Assembly: GCA_014799685.1 (NCBI GenBank)
Contig: JAAVHN010000051.1
Coordinates: forward strand, 1-58,349
Direction of reading: 5' to 3'
Length of the DNA stretch: 58,349 bases
Origin: Subdoligranulum sp.
Lineage (GTDB): Bacteria > Bacillota > Clostridia > Oscillospirales > Ruminococcaceae
The notes beneath the pieces are model-generated. The model saw nothing but the letters and a program-made list of their open reading frames with translations, did not search any database and was not told the origin of the DNA. Numbering within the stretch: the first letter of the stretch is position 1; each line of letters begins with the position of its first letter. The translations under genes and the position numbers were made by a program. Below, piece by piece: positions 50,164 to 58,349 of the stretch.

Positions 50164-50594
50164 TGGAAACCAGCATAAGGTTAGAGCCTTTTCCCGATTC
50201 CCCGTGGGGAAAGGTACAGCTTTGGCAAACCCTTTGTCCCGGTGTTTTCTGGGTAATCACGGCAAGTCATGGCGGCATTGTCGTTGATTTTGCACGAGCG
50301 AAACAGGTGTTCTCCCCTGCCGCTCTGCAATGCGCCTTTACAGAAAATGGCTGCTATTGCTTTGAGGAGTTCCGTGCCGGTGCGGTTGCTATCCGCGAAT
50401 TGATGGACAAAGGGCTTTTCACTGCCCCTGTCAACATGTACTTCGTGGCAGGACAATACGAGCAGATCATCAACAAAAGTGTACAACGATACTATCCCGA
50501 ATATTGGCAGGTACGGGAACGGACAATCGCGGCAAAAAACAGGCCCACATCTGGCCGTCCTGCTACCCCAAAAGCAAAGGAGCGTGAGCGATAA
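50163..50594 (+). CDS. DUF7007 protein, short copy
   Basis: A 143-residue protein starting with GTG at 50163 on the last base of the preceding stop codon. It is a DUF7007 domain alone (SPWGKVQLWQTLCPGVFWV, ITASHGGIVVDFARAKQVF, SPAALQCAFTENGCYCFEEF), similar to the C-terminal part of its neighbour, so the pair probably arose by duplication. Both end in a basic RPATPKAKERER-type tail. Its stop overlaps the next ATG. Confidence 0.75.
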   Translation: METSIRLEPFPDSPWGKVQLWQTLCPGVFWVITASHGGIVVDFARAKQVFSPAALQCAFTENGCYCFEEFRAGAVAIRELMDKGLFTAPVNMYFVAGQYEQIINKSVQRYYPEYWQVRERTIAAKNRPTSGRPATPKAKERER

Positions 50595-51556
50595 TGGATA
50601 TGACCATCCGGCCATTACGGGCCGAAGAACGAAAATACACCTTTGCGCAGAGCCAGCAGCTCAACGCGCAGACCGGCGCAATCGGCCATATACGCGGTGA
50701 CTTCGGCAGCACCGGCACAGACTTCCATGCGACGTGGTTTGATGCGAATGAAGCGCTTAAATCTGACGCTTTCAAAGCAGAGTTAGATGATGTCATCAAT
50801 GCTTTGCGCTTCAACGAAAGCTATGGGGGACTGCTCAAAAGCCGCAGCGCCATGCTTCGCTACTGCACGGCCTATCCGGACAGCATCTTTGAGGAAAGAT
50901 ACTCAGCCGAATATGGCTTTCGCATCGACACCGGCAGCTTTGTCTATCTTCTGCGTTGTGATCTCTCAAATGGCGATTACAATTTCTACTGCTGGTGCTA
51001 TCAGAATCCGACCTTTGACAGGCATTTGCAGAACGCGCGCAAGGGAATCCGCTTCATTACGCCAAGCTACAAAGAGATTTTTCGCATCCCGGACGGTGAT
51101 AGTATCTATATCATTCGGCCTGACGGCGCAAAATCAGACAAGCGCTGCCGGTATATTGATGATTGTCACTTTGAATTCAGCGGCATCTGGAACGACCTGT
51201 TTCACATCGGCCAGTTTGCTGAGATGATGGAGCGCAGCGGCAGCACCGTGATCCCGCTGCGATCTTCTTTGCCGGAGCAATGTTATGGCGTCCTGGCAGA
51301 AACCGGGGAGATTGTCATCTATAAAAAAGGCGAAACCGGATATTACAAAACGAACATTTTCACAACCGGCAAAGAAGAATCTCTTGAAATTGCCGAAGAA
51401 CACAACGCATTGGCAGGCATCAGCAAGGCCCAAGCCGCTGCAATGCAGATCGGATCTATGTGTGGCTGGCACACACCCGGAGCCGATCCTGCCTACTATG
51501 ATGCAAACGGACAGCCGATCAAGCCCAAGCACCGGGCGCGCGATGACGCGCGATAA
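50594..51556 (+). CDS. conserved ICE protein of unknown function
   Basis: A 320-residue soluble protein whose first half (YTFAQSQQLNAQTGAIGHIR, then FHATWFDANEAL and YCTAYPDSIFEERYSAEYGF) and tail (QAAAMQIGSMCGWHTPGADP) I recognise as conserved in gut Firmicutes ICEs, without an assigned function. Aromatic and acidic residues are frequent and no catalytic motif stands out. It is translationally coupled to the DUF7007 gene before it. Confidence 0.75.
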   Translation: MDMTIRPLRAEERKYTFAQSQQLNAQTGAIGHIRGDFGSTGTDFHATWFDANEALKSDAFKAELDDVINALRFNESYGGLLKSRSAMLRYCTAYPDSIFEERYSAEYGFRIDTGSFVYLLRCDLSNGDYNFYCWCYQNPTFDRHLQNARKGIRFITPSYKEIFRIPDGDSIYIIRPDGAKSDKRCRYIDDCHFEFSGIWNDLFHIGQFAEMMERSGSTVIPLRSSLPEQCYGVLAETGEIVIYKKGETGYYKTNIFTTGKEESLEIAEEHNALAGISKAQAAAMQIGSMCGWHTPGADPAYYDANGQPIKPKHRARDDAR

Positions 51557-51579
51557 GGTTTACGAAAGGGGCAATACGC

Positions 51580-51798
51580 ATGGAAACTGACAAAATGATT
51601 CAAGGCTGGGCGGTGCGGAGCGTGGAAAATGGCAGCACCGATCCGCCCAAATACTTTATGGATGTAAACAACGCAATCGCTTACCAACAGCAGCAAAGAA
51701 ACCGCAATCTGCTGCTGATCGAGCTGCAAATGATCCCCATGGAACAGGCGGCAGATCTGCATCAAAGCCGATTGCGGCGCAAAGAAAAAGAACGATAA
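51580..51798 (+). CDS. small ICE protein (72 aa)
   Basis: A short open frame after GAAAGGGG, with helical, Gln-rich sequence (NAIAYQQQQRNRNLLLIELQ) and a basic end. Its tight fit between the preceding gene and the large helicase gene (10 bases from the latter's start) supports translation. Function unknown. Confidence 0.65.
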   Translation: METDKMIQGWAVRSVENGSTDPPKYFMDVNNAIAYQQQQRNRNLLLIELQMIPMEQAADLHQSRLRRKEKER

Positions 51799-51808
51799 GG
51801 AGGGGCGC

Positions 51809-54800
51809 ATGACAAAGAAATATGAGCTTATCACAAAGCTGTACAACAAAACGTTGAGAGATGTTTTTTCAAACACACAGGACTGGATGGCGTTTCTGCG
51901 CTCGGCCTGTTACAATTACCGGCTGCCTTTTGATGATCTTCTGCTGATCTATGCGCAGAGGCCGGATGCAACCGCAGTTTTACCCATTAAGGGTGCAAAC
52001 GGCTGGAACCGGCTTTTCAAGCGCTGGGTCAATCGCGGCTCGACCGGCATCGCTGTATTTGACCATGCGTACACACAGGGAATACGCCTCAAATACTACT
52101 TTGACATTTCCGATACGCATGAAAGTGAGTTTTCGTTGCCCGTTCCATTGTGGACGGCAACGCCGGAAGATACCACAGACATTACTGAAACACTGGAAAA
52201 CCGCTTTGGGACATTGGCGGATAAATCCGATCTGGCGCAGACGCTGCTTTCAGCGGCCCAAAACGCAGTAGAGGATAACCATGCGGATTATTTGTCCGAG
52301 CTGCTGCGCATCTATGAGGATACGGATCTCGTATGGCTGGACAGAAGCGATGTGGAAACGACCTACAAGATGCTGCTGCAAAACAGCGTCGGCTATCTGC
52401 TGCTGACACGCTGCGGGGCGGACGCGAATGCGCATTTCAGTGCGGACAGCTTCAAAGAATTGCCGCGTTTCAATACGCCCGAAGCAATGCATTGCCTCGG
52501 TGTGGCCGCGCGTGACATTGCCGAAACGCTGCTGATACCCATTGCCCGCACCGTGCGCGGGCGGAAACAGCCCGAAAAGGAAAATCGCACATTTGCGCAA
52601 AATCGCCCCGTGCGATATGCTGAATACAACGAAGAAAAACAGCAACCAGCCGAAAGGAGAAATGAACATGGAACTGACGTACACGATGCGGGGCGAGTAT
52701 CTTCTGCCGAACCTGATCGCGCCGGAGCAGCCGGAAGTACCTCTTGGGAAGTACGCGTTACTGCGGCGGACATATCTGCAAGAGCATCGCAAGGCACACT
52801 TCACGACGCTGCTGACCAGCGGACAGCTGACAGCGCATCTTATGGAGATCGAGCAGGCGGCGCAGAGCCGGATGGAGCAGATCGTGACACAGCTGGCGAA
52901 AGCAGAGAACGTGACGGAGGAGCTGAAAGCCCGCGACCCGATGAAATGGGTGGGCCTGATGAACAACTTCCGGCAATCGGCGGAGGAAATCATCCGGGAG
53001 GAACTGATTTACAGCTGACGCCTGCGGAGCCGGAGCCGGAAACAGGTGACGGTCCGGCCACGGAAAAGGCTCCAATGCCTATTTTGCCCAGTGTAGCGGA
53101 GCAACAGAAAGCGATTGAACGAGCGGGAGCGCAAAATGCTCCCGCTTTTTCTATGGACGAAAAAGAGCCGACGCAGGTTAGCTTTGACGCTGTTCTTGAG
53201 AGCGGCGGATATGATACGGACGGGCAGCTTTCCTTTATGCCCCGCCCCAAGATCTCGCAGGATGTGATTGATGAAGCCCTGCGTGCAGGTGCGAATGACC
53301 CAAGCAGCCGCCTTGTGATCTGCGCCCGTCTTATGAAAAACCATGCGGATTCAGAGAATGCCGCATACTTCGCAAAGCATTACGGCACAAACGGTGCAGG
53401 CTTCTTTGTGGGCGACCGCAAATATGCGCTTTGGTATGACGGAACGGGAATGTTCATCAACAGCGGTGAAAGCGCCCGCCGTCCCAGTGCGCTGCTCCTG
53501 TCATGGGTAGATGTGGCGCGTCGTATCCGTGAGCTATGGGAAATGGGTCAATATTTACCGCAAGATGAACTTGACCGCACTTCGGAGCATGAGCGGAACA
53601 GTCTGGCAAGCAGTCTGTATTTTGTCACGAGAGATTTTTCCGATCAGGTTAAACAAGCCGAGATTGTCCCTACGCTTCACCATGTTTTGGAGATGCGTGG
53701 GACAGCTCCAGAACATGAAGCGCGCATTGCCCAGCTTCTGGCTGCGCCGGACACCCTCAAAGCCATTACAAATGAATGGTTCACATTTACCCTTGCCTAT
53801 GAACAGAACCACGATCTGCTGTGTTTCCACAATTACCGTCCAAAAGAGCTTTTGACGCAGCTGCAAGAGCTTGCACGCGATCCTGTCACGTTTGCCGCCG
53901 TCGAGGGATTTGCCCCACAGCGGCAGTATTTCATTTCCGAGGATGAGATTTCCAAGCTCCTGCGTGGTGACGAGCAAAATTCGGATTACCGCCTCACGAT
54001 CTGCTCCTATTTCCTCAAACATGGAGATCTGGCAGACCGCGTAAAATGCTTGCAGCACTATAACGGGAAAAGTAGCGGTCAGATCAGAACAAATGAGCAA
54101 ATAGACTTTACAAGCAAAGGCGTGACCTTTAGCCACGGAAGTGTTTCAGTCCCCTATGCAAAGGTGGAGCTGAAATGGAGTGAAGCGGCAAAGCGCATCG
54201 GACAGATGATCACATTTAATGTGTTTCTCTCCAATGCAGACCGCGCAGCTATTCCGGCATTTGAGCGAAAACAAATTGCACGGGAACTCCGTTCTTTCTT
54301 TTTGGATGCGCCACAGGAACTGCCGCGCCCATTCAATGCAAAATCTGATTGGAGCGATTCTATTCAGGAAATCGCGCAGCAGCTTTCCGATCCGGAAAAG
54401 CTGGACGCTATTTATGAAATGATGCGTCCCGTGTTGGAGAATACGCCGGAAAATGGCCGGTATCATAGGCAGCGCAAGAGCGCGATGGAGCATTTTATCG
54501 CCTACCGTGACGGCACGTTTTCCCTGTTCGGCGAGGTTAAAAGGCCGAAGAAAGAATCAGAGCATTCAGCGGAACCGTCTGAACCCGTCGAAGTCACAGT
54601 ATCGGCCCCTGTTCCCGCTGACACAAACGCAGACTTGGAACAGGCAAAGGAATTTATCAATGCCTACTGGATGGAGGAATATGACCAAAAGGCGGACTTT
54701 TCCGATCTCCACCATGTTGATCTGGCGTTCAGCACGACCACCGACAGCGGACACACGATTGAAACCTTTGCCGACCTCGTTTCCAATAATCTGGTTTATG

Positions 54801-57800
54801 CGGTAGACGGCAAGACCGTATGGGAATCATCCTGCAAAAGCCTGTCAGAATTGAATGAGTATCTTGCCATTCTCGACTTTGACAAGATGACCGAAGATGC
54901 AGAGGAAGCCTTTTTGCAGGAACAACAAGAGCAAGAACAGACACAGGAATTACCTGTCCAAGCGACTGATCTACCTGCCGAAAAAGAACAGCCCAAGCTG
55001 CAATCCATTGTGATCGACCTGACACCGCGTGACGGCCAGAGCAGCACAGAAAGCCTGATTGGGCGCAGGCTGATGATGGACAACCGCACCTTTGAGGTAG
55101 AAAGCGTCAGCGACTTCTCCGGCGATGTATCGCTGCGGGATGTAACCTTTGAAAAAGATGTGGGCTTTCCCATCACCCGCATAGAGAAAATCGGCACCGT
55201 GCAGCGGCTTCTGGAACAGGCCGAAATAGAAGTACCACCCGAAAAGAAAAGCATCCTTGCCCCACCCGCACCGCGCCGGAAAAAGGCAGCGCCCTTTGCA
55301 TTGCACCCGGAGATTCCGGCAGCGCAGCGCAGCAACTACCGTATTACAGATGATCATTTTGCCGAGGGCGGCGCAAAGACAAAATTTCAGAACAACATTG
55401 CGGCCATCCGCACCCTGCAGCAGATAGAAGCGGGAAACCGCCTTGCCACGCCGGAGGAACAGGAGATCCTTGCCCGCTATGTCGGCTGGGGCGGCTTGCC
55501 GCAGGCGTTCGACGAAAACAATGAAGCATGGGCCAAAGAAGCCGCTGAGCTGCGCACACTGCTGCCTGACGCAGAGTATCGTGCCGCCCGTGCGACCACT
55601 CTTAACGCGCACTACACCTCGCCCACCGTAATTAAGGCCATCTACAAAGCCATTGAAAGTACGGGCTTTCGATCCGGCAATGTGCTGGAGCCGTCCTGCG
55701 GCATCGGCAATTTCTTCGGCCTTGTGCCGGAGAGCATGGCCGGTGGCAAGCTGTACGGCGTGGAACTGGATTCTGTCACAGGCCGCATCGCGCAGCAGCT
55801 TTACCAGCAGAACCGCATCGCCGTGCAGGGATATGAGAGCGCCGATCTGCCGGACAACTTTTTCGATCTCGCCGTGGGCAACGTCCCGTTCGGCGGCTAT
55901 TCTTTGCATGACCGCAGATACGACAAGCATAAATTTCTGATTCACGACTATTTCTTCGCCAAAACACTGGACAAGGTGCGGCCGGGCGGCATCATCGCTT
56001 TTGTAACCAGCAAGGGAACGATGGATAAAAAGGATTCCTCTGTCCGGCGTTACCTCGCCCAGCGCGCGGAGCTGATCGGCGCGATCCGCCTGCCGAACAA
56101 CGCTTTTCTTGCCAACGCGGGAACACAGGTAACAACGGATATTCTGTTCTTGCAGAAGCGGGAAAAGATGATCGAGGCAAACCCCGAATGGCTGCATCTT
56201 GGAAAGACGGAGAGCGGCGTTCCGATCAACCAATATTTCCTCAGCCACCCGGAAATGGTGCTGGGAGAAATGGTGTTTGATAAGAGTATGTATGGCAACA
56301 AGGACGAAACATCCTGCCATCCCTTTGAAAACACCGACCTCGCAGAATTACTCGAAAAAGCTGTGCAGAATATCCACGCCGAATACACGCCTTTTGAAGC
56401 GGCAGAGATCGAGGCCGAAGAAGATGAGGCCATTCCCGCTGACCCCAGCGTGCGCAATTTCAGCTATACCGACGAGGGCGGCACTCTCTATTACCGCGAA
56501 AACAGCCTGATGTTCCCGGTGAAGCAATCCCTGAACGGCAAGAGCCGCATCCGGGGGATGCTTGCCATTCGGGACAGTGTGCGGCGGCTGATCGCCTGTC
56601 AGACCGAAAACGCAACCGAACAGGAGATCACACAGGAGCAAAGGCAACTGAACCAGCTCTATGATGCCTTTACCGCAAAATACGGCCTGCTCAACAGCCG
56701 TGCCAACAACACCGCCTTTTCCGCCGATTCCAGCTATCCCCTGCTGTGTGCTTTGGAGATTCTGGACGAAAACGGCAATCTGGATCGAAAAGCGGATATG
56801 TTCTCAAAGCGCACGATCCAGCCGTATGTGTCGGTTGACCGGGTAGATACCGCATCCGAGGCACTGGCGGTTTCCATCAGTGAGAAAGCTCGTGTCGATC
56901 TGCGCTTCATGGCTTCGCTGATGGACGGCGCTGGCGGCAAGGATGAAACCATCGAGCATATTCAGCGCGATCTGGCCGGTGTCATTTTTCGTGACCCGGA
57001 TGCCGGTGCCAGCGATTTTCTTTCCGGCTGGCAGACAGCAGATGAATATCTTTCCGGCCGCGTTAAGGAAAAGCTGGCAAGGGCAAAGCTGGCGGCAGCA
57101 CAAGACCCGGCGTATTCCGTCAATGTAACGGCGCTGGAGCGGGTGCAGCCAAAAGACCTAACCGCAGGAGAAATCAGTGTGCGGCTTGGCACAACATGGA
57201 TTCCGACCGCGATCATTGACCAGTTTATCTATACACTTTTGGGAACACCACTCGCCCTCCAATCGCATATCAAAGCATCATACAGCAAGGTGTCCGGCGA
57301 ATGGTATATCTCAGAAAAAAGCCGGGACCGCAGCAATGTGCGTGCTTACAACACTTACGGTACGAAATGCATCAACGCATACAAAATTATCGAACAAAGT
57401 CTGAACCTGCGCGATGTGCGCATTTTCGACACTATCCAGACCGAGAAAGGAGAGCGCCGTGTCCTCAACAAGAAAGAAACGGCCATTGCGCAGGACAAGC
57501 AGGACGCGATCCGCCAAAAGTTCAAGGATTGGATATGGCAAGATCCCAAGCGGCGGGAATATCTCTGCCGCTTTTACAATGACCGCTTCAACAGCGTCCG
57601 CCCGCGCGAGTATGACGGGCAGCACATTAAGTTTGTGGGAATGAATCCCGCAATTACGCTTCGCCCCCACCAGCGCAACGCCATCGCACGGGCGCTCTAC
57701 GGCGGCAATGCCCTGTTCGGCCATGTTGTCGGCGCAGGGAAAAGCTTTGAAATGATCGCTACGGCGATGGAGGCAAAGCGACTTGGCCTTTCGAGCAAGT

Positions 57801-58238
57801 CCATGTTTGTCGTTCCCAACAATATCATCGGGGACTTCGCGGCAGATTGCCTCAAGCTGTACCCCAGCGCAAACATTCTGGTAACGACCAAGCAGGATTT
57901 TGAAAAGCAGAACCGAAAAAAATTCTGCGCAAGGATTGCCACAGGCGACTATGACGGCGTTATCATCGGACACAGCCAGTTTGAGAAGATCCCGCTGTCC
58001 CCGGAGCGGCAGATCGCAATGTTGAAGCAGCAGATCGACGAGCTAATACAGGGTATTGCAGATATGAAAGCTGAGGAGGGCGCCCAATTCTCCATCAAGC
58101 AGATGGAAAAGAGCCGGAAGAATCTGGAGGCAAAGCTGAAAAAGCTGGTAGAATCCAAAGAAAAGGATGATACCGTCACATTTGAGGAGCTGGGAGTAGA
58201 CCGGCTGTTTGTGGACGAGGCAGATATGTTCAAAAACC
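51809..58238 (+). CDS. N6-methylase / SNF2-like helicase of the ICE, first exon
   Basis: A giant multidomain protein (2143 codons plus one base before the break) typical of large gut ICEs. An N-terminal element-specific region (1-280) precedes a Gly/Asp/Glu-rich linker (about 290-400). A methylase domain has EPSCGIGNFF (about 1292, SAM site) and GNVPFGGYS (about 1356, catalytic NPPF-like). The helicase domain has LRPHQRNAIARAL, Walker A GHVVGAGKS (about 1970) and Walker B VDEAD (about 2134). After FKN the frame enters a group II intron and stops artificially at 58270. AAGGAGG precedes the start. The linker is read in a second frame by tnpV. Confidence 0.88.
52668..53018 (+). CDS. tnpV: TnpV-family protein nested in the helicase gene
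   Basis: A complete 116-codon frame, offset by one base from the surrounding helicase frame. It begins MELTYTMRGEYLLPNLIAPE and continues QPEVPLGKYALLRRTYLQEH, ending KWVGLMNNFRQSAEEIIREE, the recognised order of transposon-encoded TnpV proteins. AAAGGAG (52653-52659) precedes the ATG at 52668 by 8 bases. The host frame across this span encodes only low-complexity Ala/Gly/Asp/Glu/Arg sequence, as expected when one frame is constrained by the other. TnpV's role in transposition is not established. Confidence 0.8.
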   Translation: MELTYTMRGEYLLPNLIAPEQPEVPLGKYALLRRTYLQEHRKAHFTTLLTSGQLTAHLMEIEQAAQSRMEQIVTQLAKAENVTEELKARDPMKWVGLMNNFRQSAEEIIREELIYS

Positions 58239-58349
58239 GTGCGAAACGTTGCACTATAAGCCGTTGCTGAAAACAGCGGCAAAAAGTGCCATATGGTAGC
58301 ACTTGTAAATCAAGAAAATACCATAGAGAACTTAAATCTCGAAATCAGG
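58239..58349 (+). mobile_element. 5' end of a group II intron interrupting the helicase gene
   Basis: From 58239 the sequence begins GTGCGAAACGTTGCAC, the conserved 5' start of group II introns (GUGCG), and continues with domain I-like helices: GCACT pairing AGTGC, and GCCGTTGCTG-AAAA-CAGCGGC. The helicase homology stops exactly at 58238, inside a codon (phase 1), where family members read FKNL. Only 111 bases of the intron are inside the window; the reverse transcriptase and the downstream exon lie beyond it. Confidence 0.82.

Noticed and set aside
58239-58270. Natural C-terminus of the methylase-helicase at 58270
   Set aside because: The family continues for hundreds of residues after the DEAD box; the last ten codons read the conserved group II intron start, not helicase sequence.

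Overview
The window comes from a GC-rich, flagellated, anaerobic Gram-positive bacterium of the class Clostridia, most likely a gut Oscillospirales-type organism. This rests on an FlgM-FlgN-FlgK-FlgL-DUF6470-FliW-CsrA gene order, a group B [FeFe]-hydrogenase, methylglyoxal synthase, DUF1836 and DUF4321 proteins, strong AGGAGG ribosome binding sites and consensus sigma-A promoters. No rRNA, tRNA or CRISPR array was seen.

Bases 1 to about 40,300 are chromosome. From left to right: a transposase-like tail and an unknown small gene; degV and a DUF1836 regulator divergently transcribed around a perfect palindrome; a decayed beta-glucosidase fragment; hflKC behind a riboswitch-like leader that resembles the yybP-ykoY (Mn2+) class; a group B [FeFe]-hydrogenase; a putative manganese transporter; two M23 cell-wall peptidases; a truncated M20 peptidase; and an M29 aminopeptidase. 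Next comes a small toxin-antitoxin island flanked by 43-bp direct repeats, then mgsA beside an orphan MinD-like ATPase, maf-DUF4321, dut, and zapA-U32. The late flagellar cluster follows (21.0-31.5 kb: flgM, flgN, flgK, flgL, DUF6470, fliW, csrA, a PilZ-like gene on the other strand, an unknown gene, an unusually long fliD, fliS). After it lie an AI-2E-family transporter, a MATE pump, alanine racemase and two tandem HEAT-like paralogues, all on the minus strand, and finally the rplM-rpsI ribosomal operon.

From about 40.3 kb onward the content is that of an integrative and conjugative element (ICE) placed directly after rpsI: parA-parB with upstream repeats, a lipoprotein, a giant thioester/Cna-B sortase-anchored adhesin, a PAPS-reductase-family protein, several uncharacterised ICE proteins including two consecutive DUF7007 proteins, and a very large N6-methylase/SNF2-like helicase. 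Relaxase, integrase and the far end are outside the window.

The most notable points are: (1) a complete TnpV gene with its own ribosome binding site nested in another frame inside the methylase-helicase gene; (2) the 5' end of a group II intron interrupting that same gene immediately after its DEAD-box, at the window edge; (3) a riboswitch/terminator leader in front of hflKC; (4) the toxin-antitoxin island with one frameshifted, truncated module convergent with an intact one; and (5) several genes (U32 peptidase, AI-2E transporter, alanine racemase) carrying short tandem-repeat expansions. All assignments come from reading the sequence and recalled family features; no database search was run.
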